The notes: generated by a model from the letters alone, not told the origin. 64,000 bases of DNA from JBAXTE01 sp964653595 (GCA_964653595.1 CAZZHH010000001.1:41773-105772); one strand, 5' to 3'. Numbered from the stretch's first letter, positions 1 through 10,310 are shown. A program made the numbers and translations.

Positions 1-174
1 AATGAAGAACAGGAGAAAGAATGGCTAACACAAAGCAATGCTTGGCAAAAGATTCTAGACTTAAAATCGACTGTTTCTCTCGATATTTTTCCTATAAATG
101 CCAGAATAACAAATTCAAAGGCCAATAGAGCCGAATTATTGTTGCCAATTCAAAAACCATTAACATTGTTTTAA
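1..174 (+). CDS. C-terminal fragment of an unidentified protein
   Basis: An open reading frame enters from the left edge in frame 1 and stops with TAA at 172-174, giving the last 57 residues of a protein. The fragment is mixed charged and hydrophobic and ends in a proline/leucine-rich tail. I recognise no motif. It is 126 bp upstream of the signal peptidase gene on the same strand. The missing upstream part would be needed to name it. Confidence 0.55.
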   Translation, partial: NEEQEKEWLTQSNAWQKILDLKSTVSLDIFPINARITNSKANRAELLLPIQKPLTLF

Positions 175-300
175 TAATATACACCTATCTTTCATCTCTT
201 TTCACCCACTAAAAGGAGATATTCATCGAAGAAAGGCATCCTTATTGCAATGATTTGAAAAAAAATTCGTTAATTTGTAGAAAATTAATATCTAAAGTGT

Positions 301-1971
301 ATGGAAATTTCGCTAACAACTCTGCTCATCTATTTTATTATTACAAAAATTGCTGTTGTCATAAGTCTTTGGAAAATATTTGAAAAAGCAGGAAAAACAA
401 ATTGGCATAGTTTAATTCCCTTTTACAATATATGGGTATGGATTAAGATTTTAGAGAAACCAATTTCTTGGTTTTTAATGTTTTTAATACCTTTTTTTGG
501 ATATTTCATCTATTTGATTTTGATTTGGGAGACTATTCGTGCTTTCAAAAAATCGGGATACAGTCGTCTTTTAGGAGGAACCATCTTTGCGTACATATAT
601 CTTCCCGCACTAGCTTTCTCAAAACAGGAACAAATAGTTGCGCTCTCTTCGTTGCCAAAAGTAAAAAAAACAAAAACCCAAGAGTGGGTAGATGCCATAT
701 TATTTGCCGTAGTGGCAGCATATATTATCCGCACTTTTCTTATTGAATTTTATGTAATTCCAACCTCCTCCATGGAAAGTACACTGATGGTAGGTGACTA
801 TTTAGCAGTTAGCAAGGTAAGCTATGGGCCTAAACTTCCTCAAACTCCAATTGCATTTCCATTTGCACATCATACGTTGCCCATGACTCAATTTACACCT
901 TCCTATCTAGAATGGATAAAGTTTCCATATTTTAGGTTTGCTGGACTTGAAAAAGTAGAAAACAACGACGTAGTAGTTTTCAACTATCCCGATGGCGACA
1001 CCGTTGCTCTCGAAATGCAAAACATGAGTTACTATCAACTTGTGAGAGAATATGACAAAATAAAAGAACAAGAGACCGGATTGAAAAACTTGGGTTGGGA
1101 TTATGTTCAAAGAAACTATAAAGTGAAAGCCAGACCTGTTGACAAAAGAGAAAACTACATCAAAAGATGTGTAGCAATACCGGGAGACAAACTACAGATC
1201 AAAGACGGTCAGTTATTTATTAATGACAAACAAGCTATCAATCCTGAGCGCATTCAATTTCAATACATTATTTACACCAACGGCATCGGAATTGATAAAA
1301 AAACCCGACAAAAATTGAATCTAAACGAAGAGGACATCATTAATCCAGCAAATTTGATTAGACCAAATATGCAAGGCGTCACTCCATTAGAACAGCTTAC
1401 AGAAGCACTTGGAAGCTCAGTTGACATCAACACCATCAAAGCGCTCAGCGACTCAATTGCAAACAATTCAGTCAATTACATATACACCTTAACTGCTGAA
1501 ACATCGAAAAAAATTCGTGCTTTAGCAAATACCTTGGAAGTAATTAAAATGGTGGTTCCTGATTCTGTATATGAAGATCGAATTTTTCCACAAAATCAAA
1601 ATTACAGATGGAATAGAGATAACTATGGCCCTATTGTGATGCCTAAAGCTGGTGTTACTGTAAAAATTGACACAACCACGCTTCCTTTATATCAAAGAAT
1701 TATCGAAGTATACGAAGGAAATAAACTTAAAGTGGAAGGAAATACAATTTACATCAACGACAAACCTGCAACTTCATACACTTTTAAAATGGGCTACTAT
1801 TGGATGATGGGCGATAATAGACACAACTCTGCCGACAGCAGATATTGGGGATTTGTTCCGGAAGACCACATTGTAGGTAAAGCAGTTTTTGTATGGCTTT
1901 CGTTAGATAAATATAAAAATTGGACGGAAGGAAAAATTAGATGGAGTAGAATGTTTAGAGGAGTTAAATAA
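301..1971 (+). CDS. lepB: Signal peptidase I (LepB) with N-terminal multi-TM extension
   Basis: Membrane-bound serine/lysine protease that removes signal peptides from exported proteins. Residues 1-110 hold several hydrophobic segments, including a W-x-x-L-I-P-F-Y-N motif like the DUF5684-type membrane domain often fused in Bacteroidetes. A further TM segment (about 130-150) leads into the peptidase core. The catalytic Ser is in PTSSMES (Ser157). The general-base Lys is in YIKRCVAIPGD (Lys288). The box E motif GDNRHNSADSR lies near the C-terminus. At 556 aa it is much longer than E. coli LepB (324 aa) because of the N-terminal domain and a large insertion between the Lys region and box E, as is usual in this phylum. 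The ATG at 301 is the only upstream start that keeps the first TM segment. Confidence 0.95.
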   Translation: MEISLTTLLIYFIITKIAVVISLWKIFEKAGKTNWHSLIPFYNIWVWIKILEKPISWFLMFLIPFFGYFIYLILIWETIRAFKKSGYSRLLGGTIFAYIYLPALAFSKQEQIVALSSLPKVKKTKTQEWVDAILFAVVAAYIIRTFLIEFYVIPTSSMESTLMVGDYLAVSKVSYGPKLPQTPIAFPFAHHTLPMTQFTPSYLEWIKFPYFRFAGLEKVENNDVVVFNYPDGDTVALEMQNMSYYQLVREYDKIKEQETGLKNLGWDYVQRNYKVKARPVDKRENYIKRCVAIPGDKLQIKDGQLFINDKQAINPERIQFQYIIYTNGIGIDKKTRQKLNLNEEDIINPANLIRPNMQGVTPLEQLTEALGSSVDINTIKALSDSIANNSVNYIYTLTAETSKKIRALANTLEVIKMVVPDSVYEDRIFPQNQNYRWNRDNYGPIVMPKAGVTVKIDTTTLPLYQRIIEVYEGNKLKVEGNTIYINDKPATSYTFKMGYYWMMGDNRHNSADSRYWGFVPEDHIVGKAVFVWLSLDKYKNWTEGKIRWSRMFRGVK

Positions 1972-1996
1972 TGAGTGATGAGTGATGAGTGATGAG
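1970..1996. repeat. Short tandem repeat ATGAGTG
   Basis: Three direct copies of the heptamer ATGAGTG follow the lepB stop codon immediately. The repeat looks like a replication-slippage microsatellite. No function is evident. Confidence 0.7.
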
Positions 1997-2057
1997 ATTG
2001 TAAATAGAAATTAATATTAAATAAACAGAAATAATAATAAAAATCAAAAGCAATAAA

Positions 2058-2771
2058 ATGAAAAGAACATTAAAAGTATTCTTATTAGTTGCAATTATAG
2101 CAACATCTGCCACCATTGCAAATGCGCAAAAAGCAAAAAAACCGTTTACAGGAACAATTACATTTGCTTTATCTTACGAAGGAATTGAACCAACTCAGCT
2201 TGCTCTAATGCCAACTTCTACCACTATGTTGATAAGCGAAAACAAGCAAAAGACAACTGTAGATATGGGTCAGTATGCATATGTTAGCATAGCCGATGGA
2301 GACAATGAATCGTATATGTTTTGGATTGACGTGATGGGACAAAAAATTGGTTATTCTCAAAACAAAGAAGCCATTGCAAAAGAAAAAGCAGAAGATTCTT
2401 CTCCAAAGCCAGTGGTAACAAAGTCAGACGAAACTAAAGAAATTGCAGGAATAAAATGTAAAAAAGTTACGGTAGTAGTTACCGACGAAGAGACTGGCGA
2501 TGTTACTACATCCACAATTTGGTATACAGAAGAGCTTGGCACTAACGAAAAGTTGAATTTTATGAGTAGCGACCAAGGTATCACTGGTATCATTTTAGGC
2601 ACCGAAACCGTAAGTGGCAAAACCACAAATAAATCTTTTGCTACTGTTATCAAAAAAGAAAAAATTAAAAGTACCGAATTCTTAATTCCTGCAGATGCAG
2701 AGATGTCGACAACCAAAGAAGAATTTAGTGAAAAAATAAAAGCAAAATTCGGTGGTGGCGGCGACGAATAG
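2058..2771 (+). CDS. Secreted DUF4412-like periplasmic protein
   Basis: 237 aa with a clear signal peptide (MKRTLKVFLL..., predicted cut after ANA). The mature part starts with a K-rich stretch, then GTITFALSYEG and an alternating hydrophobic pattern typical of beta-rich DUF4412/GLPGLI-type secreted proteins of Bacteroidetes. A K-x-x-AGIKCKKVTVVV segment and an IWYTEELG segment also fit that group. It ends in a glycine-rich GGGGDE tail. It lies 86 bp after lepB on the same strand and is closed by a hairpin terminator. Its function is unknown. The family name is my recognition of the pattern, not a search result. Confidence 0.6.
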   Translation: MKRTLKVFLLVAIIATSATIANAQKAKKPFTGTITFALSYEGIEPTQLALMPTSTTMLISENKQKTTVDMGQYAYVSIADGDNESYMFWIDVMGQKIGYSQNKEAIAKEKAEDSSPKPVVTKSDETKEIAGIKCKKVTVVVTDEETGDVTTSTIWYTEELGTNEKLNFMSSDQGITGIILGTETVSGKTTNKSFATVIKKEKIKSTEFLIPADAEMSTTKEEFSEKIKAKFGGGGDE

Positions 2772-2791
2772 TTGATTGTCATTTATTCTAT

Positions 2792-2830
2792 AAAAAAGAG
2801 AATTTGCAAAATGCATCTTCTCTTTTTTTT
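2792..2830 (+). terminator. Rho-independent terminator after the DUF4412-like gene
   Basis: An 11-bp stem, AAAAAAGAGAA pairing with TTCTCTTTTTT, has a 15-nt loop and runs into a T tract. It lies 20 bp past the stop codon. Confidence 0.75.
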
Positions 2831-2942
2831 ATCCTAATTTTTCTTAGTAAATAAAATCATAAAATAATAACAGCAAAGGGTTATAAACAATATTCTGTTC
2901 ATTTTGAACCATTATTTCACAAAAAGCTATCCTAATTCGGGT

Positions 2943-2950
2943 TATTTTTG
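2943..2950 (+). promoter_or_regulatory. Bacteroidetes -7 element (TATTTTTG) for ftsK
   Basis: Exact match to TAnnTTTG, 37 bp before the ATG at 2988. It lies inside the longest possible ftsK reading frame and so supports the downstream start. No convincing -33 box was seen. Confidence 0.5.
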
Positions 2951-2987
2951 CATATTGGTAAATTTTAATTACTGGAATCTAACGATA

Positions 2988-5675
2988 ATGGCACAAAAAA
3001 ACACTATTAAAAATAAATCAAGGAACAAGGACGACGCAGACAATGATTTAAAAATCAGTAGCTCAAAAAAAAGAAGCAATTCTAATAGCAAGTTCCAGCA
3101 GATCTCCGAATTTTTGTCAAACGACAAAGTACATCAAGTATTTGGTGCATTTTTAATTGCATATTCTCTCTTTTCACTTACGTCCTGTATCTCCTATTTA
3201 TACTATTGGAAATACGATGATAATTTGATTAACAATTCGGTTCGTGATATTATTTTCAGTAATGAGTTGGTGGTTAAAAATTGGATGTCGAAACTAGGTG
3301 CTTTAAACGCCCATCTATTTATAAAAAAATGGTTTGGAGTTGCATCTTTGATTTTTCCATTTATCTTTTTCATTTACGGCGTAAAATTGTTATTCAACAT
3401 TCATTTGTTACCCATAGCACGTACTTCCAGAATTTTAACCATTGCCATTTTGTGGATATCCTTTGTCCTTGGTTTTAGCTTATCCAATACGCCATGGGCG
3501 ATTTTTGGTGGTGCTTTTGGCAACCAATTAAGTTTCTGGCTGGTTGGATTAATGGGAAAAATTGGTACTATCATCACAATCCTATTGATTTTTGTTTCCA
3601 TATTAATTATTGAATTTAACGTATCCTTTCGAAACCTGAAATTAAAACGCATCAAACAAAGAGAGAGACAAGAAAATGACTCTAGCCTAAATGCAAATGA
3701 AGAGTCTGAAGAAGAGGAAGAAGAATCCACTCCTAATTCTACCTCTTTTTTAAACCAAATTTTCAGAAAAAACAATTACAACCATACTCCTAAACCTGAT
3801 ACGTTTTCGGACGAAGAAGTAGAAGAAGAAGCATTAAACTTTGAGATTAAACGCGTGGAGAAACCTTCCGATGAGAAACATAATGACACCTTTGAAATCA
3901 CAAACAAGATGATGGAGGTGGACAACACTAAAAATCAACCTGAATCGAATGCTACAGAAAACAACTTTGACAACTCCGAAGAGCAAGAGTATGATTTTAA
4001 TTCGATCACACTTACCACAACATCATCCAAATCTTCCGTAGATGGAACAAATAATCAAGAGCAAACCATCATCCAAAATGGGCTCGAAATCATAGTTCCT
4101 AAAGAAGAAATTGCTGCAGATGGAGAGCAAATTGAACAATTAAACCATTATACCATCGACACCCCATTCGATCCCAGACTGGATCTTTCTAACTACAAAT
4201 TTCCCTCCATCGATTTATTAGATGAGTACGAACAATCGGCTGGAAGTATGGTTCGTGAAAGTGAACTTCATGCAAATAAAGATAGGATTTTAGATACCTT
4301 AAAAAACTATAGTATTGGGATCGATAAAATTTCGGCTACCATTGGACCAACCGTAACTTTATATGAAATAGTGCCTGCCCCTGGTGTTAGAATTTCGAAA
4401 ATCAAAAACCTTGAAGACGATATTGCTCTGAGCTTATCTGCCTTAGGTATTCGTATCATTGCTCCGATTCCTGGAAGAGGCACCATTGGAATTGAAGTTC
4501 CAAATTCAAACCCTGAAGTAGTGCCCATGAAGTCGATATTGTCTTCCGAAAAGTTTGTAAGCAACAAATTTGACTTACCAATAGGATTAGGTAAAACTAT
4601 TTCTAACGAGAGTTTTGTATACGATTTGGCAAAAATGCCTCACCTTTTGATGGCTGGTGCAACAGGACAAGGGAAATCGGTTGGTTTGAATGCAATCGTC
4701 TCTTCGCTGTTATACAAAAAACACCCAGCCGAATTAAAACTTGTAATGGTAGATCCAAAAAAAGTAGAGCTTACTTTATTTTCTAAAATTGAACGGCATT
4801 ATTTGGCCAAACTTCCAGATGCGGAAGAGGCCATTATTACCGATACAAAAAAAGTTGTCCGCACCTTGAACTCCCTTTGCATCGAGATGGATACTCGTTA
4901 CGATTTATTAAAGGATGCTCAATGTAGGAATATAAAAGAATATAATGCAAAATTTATTGCACGAAAACTAAATCCAAACGATGGACACCATTACTTGCCA
5001 TATATTGTGCTTATTGTAGATGAGTTTGCCGACCTAATTATGACTGCCGGAAAAGAGGTTGAAACCCCCATTGCTCGTTTGGCACAATTGGCACGTGCAA
5101 TTGGAATCCATTTGATTATTGCAACTCAACGACCATCAGTTAATATCATCACTGGAACTATCAAAGCAAATTTTCCAGCACGAATTGCGTTTAGAGTAAG
5201 TTCAAAAATCGACTCTAGAACCATTTTAGATAGCAGTGGTGCTGAACAGTTAATCGGTAGAGGTGATATGTTGTTATCCACCGGAAACGATTTAATCCGA
5301 CTTCAATGTGCATTTATCGACACGCCTGAAGTTGAAAAAGTGACCGATTTCATTGGATCACAACGTGGGTATATGGATGCTTATCATCTACCCGAAGTTC
5401 CTGACGACGATGGAGAAGAATCTTCTAAAACTTTTGATCCCAACGACAGAGACCCTATGTTTATAGAAGCTGCTCGACTAATAGTTCAGAGTCAACATGG
5501 GTCTACCTCTCTCATTCAACGAAAACTAAAATTAGGATATAACCGAGCTGGGAGAATCATCGACCAATTGGAAGGAGCTGGTATAGTGGGTCCATTTGAA
5601 GGAAGTAAAGCACGGGAAGTAAGATTTAAAGATGAATTTTCATTGGAGCAGTTTTTAAAAGACAACAACATGTAA
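2988..5675 (+). CDS. ftsK: DNA translocase FtsK/SpoIIIE
   Basis: Septal DNA pump that clears chromosome ends through the closing septum and activates XerCD at dif. I chose the ATG at 2988 (895 aa) over an upstream start at 2904, because the peptide between them is unlike the family and a TAnnTTTG promoter element lies within it. Order: basic N-terminus; about four TM segments (to roughly residue 210); an acidic, low-complexity linker; the alpha/beta motor with Walker A GATGQGKS near residue 557 and Walker B IVLIVDEFADL near 675; then a C-terminal winged-helix gamma domain (from about DRDPMFIEAARLIV) that reads KOPS-type sequences. It is followed by the lolA-like gene, a common pairing in this phylum. 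Confidence 0.95.
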   Translation: MAQKNTIKNKSRNKDDADNDLKISSSKKRSNSNSKFQQISEFLSNDKVHQVFGAFLIAYSLFSLTSCISYLYYWKYDDNLINNSVRDIIFSNELVVKNWMSKLGALNAHLFIKKWFGVASLIFPFIFFIYGVKLLFNIHLLPIARTSRILTIAILWISFVLGFSLSNTPWAIFGGAFGNQLSFWLVGLMGKIGTIITILLIFVSILIIEFNVSFRNLKLKRIKQRERQENDSSLNANEESEEEEEESTPNSTSFLNQIFRKNNYNHTPKPDTFSDEEVEEEALNFEIKRVEKPSDEKHNDTFEITNKMMEVDNTKNQPESNATENNFDNSEEQEYDFNSITLTTTSSKSSVDGTNNQEQTIIQNGLEIIVPKEEIAADGEQIEQLNHYTIDTPFDPRLDLSNYKFPSIDLLDEYEQSAGSMVRESELHANKDRILDTLKNYSIGIDKISATIGPTVTLYEIVPAPGVRISKIKNLEDDIALSLSALGIRIIAPIPGRGTIGIEVPNSNPEVVPMKSILSSEKFVSNKFDLPIGLGKTISNESFVYDLAKMPHLLMAGATGQGKSVGLNAIVSSLLYKKHPAELKLVMVDPKKVELTLFSKIERHYLAKLPDAEEAIITDTKKVVRTLNSLCIEMDTRYDLLKDAQCRNIKEYNAKFIARKLNPNDGHHYLPYIVLIVDEFADLIMTAGKEVETPIARLAQLARAIGIHLIIATQRPSVNIITGTIKANFPARIAFRVSSKIDSRTILDSSGAEQLIGRGDMLLSTGNDLIRLQCAFIDTPEVEKVTDFIGSQRGYMDAYHLPEVPDDDGEESSKTFDPNDRDPMFIEAARLIVQSQHGSTSLIQRKLKLGYNRAGRIIDQLEGAGIVGPFEGSKAREVRFKDEFSLEQFLKDNNM

Positions 5676-5678
5676 TTT

Positions 5679-5712
5679 TTTGGTATTAAAATTGCTTTTT
5701 TATCTACTTTTG
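5679..5712 (+). promoter_or_regulatory. Promoter upstream of the lolA-like gene
   Basis: TTTG at 5679-5682 and TACTTTTG at 5705-5712 are separated by 22 bp, an acceptable Bacteroidetes -33/-7 arrangement. The leader to the ATG at 5772 would be about 50 nt. Confidence 0.45.
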
Positions 5713-5771
5713 TCAATAATTATGTAATAATCTGCGTTTGGTTTATTAAATCAAATAAATACAATTCGAAA

Positions 5772-6425
5772 ATGAAAATATTCCCTCAAATAGTAAAGTC
5801 AACCTCTATTTTAATCTCTATCTTGTGTGTTAACATGATCGTAAACGCTCAAATTGGAGACAATTCTGGTGCTATTGTAAAATCTGTTGCCAATAAAACA
5901 AAATCCTATTCCACCATTAAAATAGGTTTTACGTTTAAAATGGAAAAAAACGGAAAAACAAAAAATGAAAATGGGTCAGTGTGGGTAAAAGGAGATAAAT
6001 TTCTATTCAACTTCAACAAGCAAACCATCATGAGCAATGGTGTTACTCAATGGGCCTATTTGCAAGAAGCAAATGAAGTAACCATCACGAATGCAAATTC
6101 GGATCAAGAGACCATCAATCCGGCTTTTATTCTGAACGATTACGACAAAAAATACAAAACCAAACTCATAAAAGAGGTAAATGAAAGAGGCAAATACCTA
6201 CAAATTATCGATTTATATCCCATTAAAGCTTCGTCTTTAGCAAGTATTCGCATCACCATTCAGAAAAACAATCTACAAATTACAAAGATGATGGTTGTTG
6301 AAAAAGGAGGAGATATCTATGAATATATTGTAAATACTTTTGTTGTAAACCAACCGATAAACAATGCTGTTTTTGAATTTAATCCTCAAAAATACCCAAA
6401 AGTAGACATAAACGATATGAGATAA
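5772..6425 (+). CDS. lolA: LolA-like outer-membrane lipoprotein carrier
   Basis: 217 aa with a signal peptide ending in VNAQ. The mature domain has the LolA pattern: an initial helix (SGAIVKSVANKTKSYSTIKIGF), repeated beta strands carrying K-x-x-NENGSVWVKGDKFLFNF, and later IKASSLASIRITIQ-type strands. LolA ferries lipoproteins across the periplasm to the outer membrane. In Bacteroidetes the gene often follows ftsK, as here. It is 35 bp upstream of the TamL gene, so the two are probably co-transcribed. Short LolA-fold proteins also include DUF2092-like proteins, so the substrate is inferred. Confidence 0.75.
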   Translation: MKIFPQIVKSTSILISILCVNMIVNAQIGDNSGAIVKSVANKTKSYSTIKIGFTFKMEKNGKTKNENGSVWVKGDKFLFNFNKQTIMSNGVTQWAYLQEANEVTITNANSDQETINPAFILNDYDKKYKTKLIKEVNERGKYLQIIDLYPIKASSLASIRITIQKNNLQITKMMVVEKGGDIYEYIVNTFVVNQPINNAVFEFNPQKYPKVDINDMR

Positions 6426-6460
6426 CATCTCACTCTTTATACACTTTAACACAAAAATAG

Positions 6461-8824
6461 ATGAATACAAACGATAAAAATCTGAGTTTTTGCCTTCGAA
6501 AATCTCTGCAAGCAATTTCTCTGATACTCTTTTGTATTATCATAGCCACAAGTTGCAATCCTGCACGAAGATTGCCTGACAACACCTATTTGTTAAACAA
6601 GAACAAATATAAAATACACGACAAAGAGGATGTAAACATGTATGACATTCAGTATATTAGCAGACATGTTCCAAATAAGCGAATTTTAGATATATTTCGG
6701 TTCAACCTTCGCACATACGTCCTTTTTGACACAAAAAAAGAGTATAGACTCAACAATTGGATAAAAAAACACATTGGTGAGCCACCTGTAATTTTAGACA
6801 CCAATGAAGTTAATTACACTGTAAATCAGATAAAATTGTATTTGGCAAATTATGGATACTTCAATGCTACTGTAAATAAAGAGATTATTATAAAACGTAA
6901 AAGAGCAAATGTTTACTATCATATAATAGCAAATAAGCCATATTTAATTAACAATATCAGTTACGATATCGAGGATGAAAATATTGTAAAAATGTTACAA
7001 GAAGATTCCGTAAATTCACTCTTAAAAATTGGCAATCAATACAATAGCAAAATCTTAACACAAGAACGAGACAGAATTTCGGACCTATTGAATAATAAGG
7101 GATATTTCCGATTTTCTAAAGAGTTTATTACATTTACAATCGACACCAATCTGCAATCTAATAAACTGAATATCACTACCACGATCCAAGATCCAATCGA
7201 TCAAAATAAGAGTACTGCCGACTCTCTAGTCATTACAAAACACTCGAAATATTTTATCAGAAACATTATTATAAATACGAATTTTAATCCAATCACACAA
7301 GGGGAAATTTACCAAGATACGCTATATGATCTTTCTAATGATTCAGAATTTGGAAAAATCATGTATGTCCACAATCAAAATTTGAATTATCGCCCAAGAA
7401 CTATGACAAAATATCTATCGTTTAAACCAGGCGATTTCTACCAATTATCCAATGTAAATCGAACCTATAACAGACTCAGCGAACTAAAAAACTTTAGCTA
7501 TATCAATATCTCATTTTTCGAAGTAAACGACACACTCCACCGATCTGATTCGATGAAAATTATAGACTGCAAAATACAATTAAAACCTACCGATAAATAC
7601 AGCTTCACCTCCGAAGTAAAGGGAACCAATACAGGAGGAAACTTGGGCGTTGGTATAGAGCTAAGTACATTTAGTAGAAACATTTTTAAAGGAGGTGAAA
7701 ATTTACTTTACCGTTTGGGAGCATCTTACGAAGCTCAATCCCTGTTTATCGACTCTAAAGACAACCTACTGACCTTTAACACCATAGAACTAAGTGGAAA
7801 TATTAAACTAGACGTTCCTCGCTTTTATTTTCCAATAAAAAACGAACGGTTATTAAAAGTTTTTCGCCCTAGAACCATCTTTAATTTAGGAGGAAATTAT
7901 CAGCAGAGACCCGACTATAACAGAGTTATTAGCTTGGCAAACTTTGGATATGAGTGGAATTTAAAAACCACAAATAGATTCCAAATATACCTGATTGATT
8001 TTAATATTGTAAAAATCAACCCAACCGATCGATTTGCAGAATCCCTAAAAAGATACAATAGAATCATCAGAGAACAGTATACCGACCACTTAATTGCAGC
8101 TTTCAGAATAAATTACATTTACGATAATCAAGGAACCAAAAAGGGCAAAAATTCCATTTATTTTAGATTTGGCTTTGAGTCGGTGGGAAACACCTTAAAC
8201 CTGATCATGAAAGCGATAGATGAACCCAAAAATAGTAGTGGACAGTACACTATCCGAGATATTCCTTATGCCAACTATCTATTAAACGATTTTGATTTTA
8301 GATATTATCATCAATACAATCGAAAAACAAGTTTGGTATTTCGAAGTGCTTTTGGCATTGGAATCCCCTTTACCAACTCCTATTCCCTACCCTTTGAAAA
8401 AAGCTTTTACATGGGTGGTCCGAATAGCATGAGAGGGTGGAAAATGAGATCTTTGGGTCCTGGAAGCTTTTTAGGAGAGCAAAATCTAGAATTTATTGGG
8501 GATGTTAAGATTGAAAATAACATTGAATTTAGATTTCCTATTTGGGATTATTTTAGGGGAGCAATATTTACCGATGTTGGAAATATATGGCTAGTAAGGC
8601 CCAATGCTACCCTGCCAAATGGAGAGTTTAATATCTCAAAATTTTACAAAGAGTTTGCGCTCGATGCTGGCTTTGGACTTCGTTTGGACTTTGATTATTT
8701 CCTCATTCGATTTGATGCTGCTCTCCCCATTATTGACCCATCGACTATCGATAGACCTGAATTAAAAAAGCCGATTTCGATAAAAAACACAATTTTAAAT
8801 TTTGGAATTGGATACCCATTTTAA
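6461..8824 (+). CDS. tamL: TamL: lipoprotein-type BamA/TamA family outer-membrane protein
   Basis: 787 aa. It has a lipoprotein signal with lipobox ATSC (Cys32) followed by NPARRLPDNTYLL, the typical start of Bacteroidetes TamL. After it come POTRA-like segments (about 45-330) and a C-terminal 16-strand Omp85 barrel with the L6-type motif GGPNSMRGWKMRSLGPG and a final aromatic-rich strand ending in GYPF. Omp85 proteins insert or translocate outer-membrane proteins; TamL is the lipid-anchored version of this phylum and normally works with TamB, which is not in the window. Its stop codon is one base before the next start region, so it forms an operon with the helicase gene. Confidence 0.85.
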   Translation: MNTNDKNLSFCLRKSLQAISLILFCIIIATSCNPARRLPDNTYLLNKNKYKIHDKEDVNMYDIQYISRHVPNKRILDIFRFNLRTYVLFDTKKEYRLNNWIKKHIGEPPVILDTNEVNYTVNQIKLYLANYGYFNATVNKEIIIKRKRANVYYHIIANKPYLINNISYDIEDENIVKMLQEDSVNSLLKIGNQYNSKILTQERDRISDLLNNKGYFRFSKEFITFTIDTNLQSNKLNITTTIQDPIDQNKSTADSLVITKHSKYFIRNIIINTNFNPITQGEIYQDTLYDLSNDSEFGKIMYVHNQNLNYRPRTMTKYLSFKPGDFYQLSNVNRTYNRLSELKNFSYINISFFEVNDTLHRSDSMKIIDCKIQLKPTDKYSFTSEVKGTNTGGNLGVGIELSTFSRNIFKGGENLLYRLGASYEAQSLFIDSKDNLLTFNTIELSGNIKLDVPRFYFPIKNERLLKVFRPRTIFNLGGNYQQRPDYNRVISLANFGYEWNLKTTNRFQIYLIDFNIVKINPTDRFAESLKRYNRIIREQYTDHLIAAFRINYIYDNQGTKKGKNSIYFRFGFESVGNTLNLIMKAIDEPKNSSGQYTIRDIPYANYLLNDFDFRYYHQYNRKTSLVFRSAFGIGIPFTNSYSLPFEKSFYMGGPNSMRGWKMRSLGPGSFLGEQNLEFIGDVKIENNIEFRFPIWDYFRGAIFTDVGNIWLVRPNATLPNGEFNISKFYKEFALDAGFGLRLDFDYFLIRFDAALPIIDPSTIDRPELKKPISIKNTILNFGIGYPF

Positions 8825-8825
8825 C

Positions 8826-10262
8826 ATGAATCAGAGCAAAATAAGCCTTTCAGAGTTGATTTGCAAGCATTTCTCATTTGAACCCACAACGGATCAAATG
8901 GAGGCAATTAAATTAATGGCTAACTTTCTCCATAATTTTTTAAAAAAGGATCTTTTCATTTTAAAAGGATATGCTGGTACCGGAAAAACTTCTTTGGTAA
9001 GCACCATTGTGAATATCTTACCACACATAAACAAACGATCTGTATTGCTAGCACCTACTGGAAGAGCGGCAAAAGTGTTGTCCACTTACTCCAACAAACC
9101 AGCTTCTACCATCCATCGCAAGATATATCGAATGAACACCATCGGTGGCGCTTCTTATTCTTCTGTTTCGCTTCAAGAGAACAAACACACCTACACCCTT
9201 TTTATTGTAGATGAAGCATCTATGATAAGTGATACAAATCAATACAACAATGGATTTGAAAGCAGAAATATTTTAGATGATTTAATAACCTATGTATATT
9301 CCGGAAATAATTGCAAATTATTATTAGTCGGCGATTCCGCTCAACTACCGCCAATAGGAACTATAATAAGCGCTGCAATTGACAAGCAACAAATGCAAAG
9401 TAAATATGGATTAGATATTTTTACGTATGAACTCAAAGAGGTATTACGCCAACAACAACACTCTGGCATATTAGCCAATGCGACCTATTTACGGAGACAA
9501 ATAGAGCTTGAAAAAATTACTGGAAAGCTCTTTAAAACGATTGGTTTTACGGATATTGTAAACATAAGTGGTGATCAACTGGAAGAGGTATTTAATCAAA
9601 CCTATGGCCAATACCCTACAGAAGATATTGTATTAATAACTAGAACAAACAAACGTGCAAACCTCTTTAATCGAGAAATCAGACAACGTATTTTATATAA
9701 AGAGCCCGAACTGTCGACTGGTGATTATATGATGGTAGTGAAGAATAACTATTATTGGTTACCCGAAGAATCTACTGCAGGATTTATTGCCAATGGAGAC
9801 ATCATCGAAATTCGAAAGGTAAAACGCCAACAGAGTATATATGATTTCGATTTTGCAGATACTACCTTTTCTCTTTGTGATTATCCATCGCATGAAGCCG
9901 TAGAAGCACGCTTATTATGTAGTACCATCGATTCTGAAGCTCCAGCTCTAACTACAGAAGAACAAAATTCACTGTACAATAGCATTAAAGAGGACTATAG
10001 CGATATAAAATCAAAAGCCAAGCTATATGCCACCCTTAAAAAAGATCCTTGGTATAATGCATTGCAAGTGAAGTACGCTTATGCATTGACTTGTCATAAA
10101 ACGCAAGGCGGACAGTGGAAAGTTGTTTTTATTGACCAGGGATTTCTAACAAAAGAGATGGTTAACAGTGAATATCTAAGATGGCTGTATACCGCTATCA
10201 CAAGGGCTACAGAAAAAGTTTATCTGATAAATTTTCATGATGATTTTTTTATTGATAAGTAA
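8826..10262 (+). CDS. RecD-like / UvrD_C_2 superfamily 1 helicase
   Basis: 478 aa from the ATG at 8826, one base after the tamL stop; the frame opens upstream at 8802 but that start lies inside tamL. Walker A is GYAGTGKT (residues 48-55), Walker B is FIVDEASM, and GDSAQLPPIG is the SF1 motif III. The C-terminal YALTCHKTQGGQW is the UvrD_C_2 motif V/VI region, followed by the arginine-finger segment YTAITRATEKV. It resembles stand-alone RecD/Dda-type 5'-3' DNA helicases common in Bacteroidetes (annotated ATP-dependent RecD-like DNA helicase). The exact repair or replication role is unknown. Confidence 0.85.
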   Translation: MNQSKISLSELICKHFSFEPTTDQMEAIKLMANFLHNFLKKDLFILKGYAGTGKTSLVSTIVNILPHINKRSVLLAPTGRAAKVLSTYSNKPASTIHRKIYRMNTIGGASYSSVSLQENKHTYTLFIVDEASMISDTNQYNNGFESRNILDDLITYVYSGNNCKLLLVGDSAQLPPIGTIISAAIDKQQMQSKYGLDIFTYELKEVLRQQQHSGILANATYLRRQIELEKITGKLFKTIGFTDIVNISGDQLEEVFNQTYGQYPTEDIVLITRTNKRANLFNREIRQRILYKEPELSTGDYMMVVKNNYYWLPEESTAGFIANGDIIEIRKVKRQQSIYDFDFADTTFSLCDYPSHEAVEARLLCSTIDSEAPALTTEEQNSLYNSIKEDYSDIKSKAKLYATLKKDPWYNALQVKYAYALTCHKTQGGQWKVVFIDQGFLTKEMVNSEYLRWLYTAITRATEKVYLINFHDDFFIDK

Positions 10263-10310
10263 AGTGGTATTTTGAAAAACCACCCTACAAAACTCCAAAA
10301 TATTAAATAA

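Noticed and set aside
2904..2987. Longer N-terminus for FtsK
   Set aside because: A promoter element lies inside it and the residues do not resemble FtsK; the start at 2988 is preferred.
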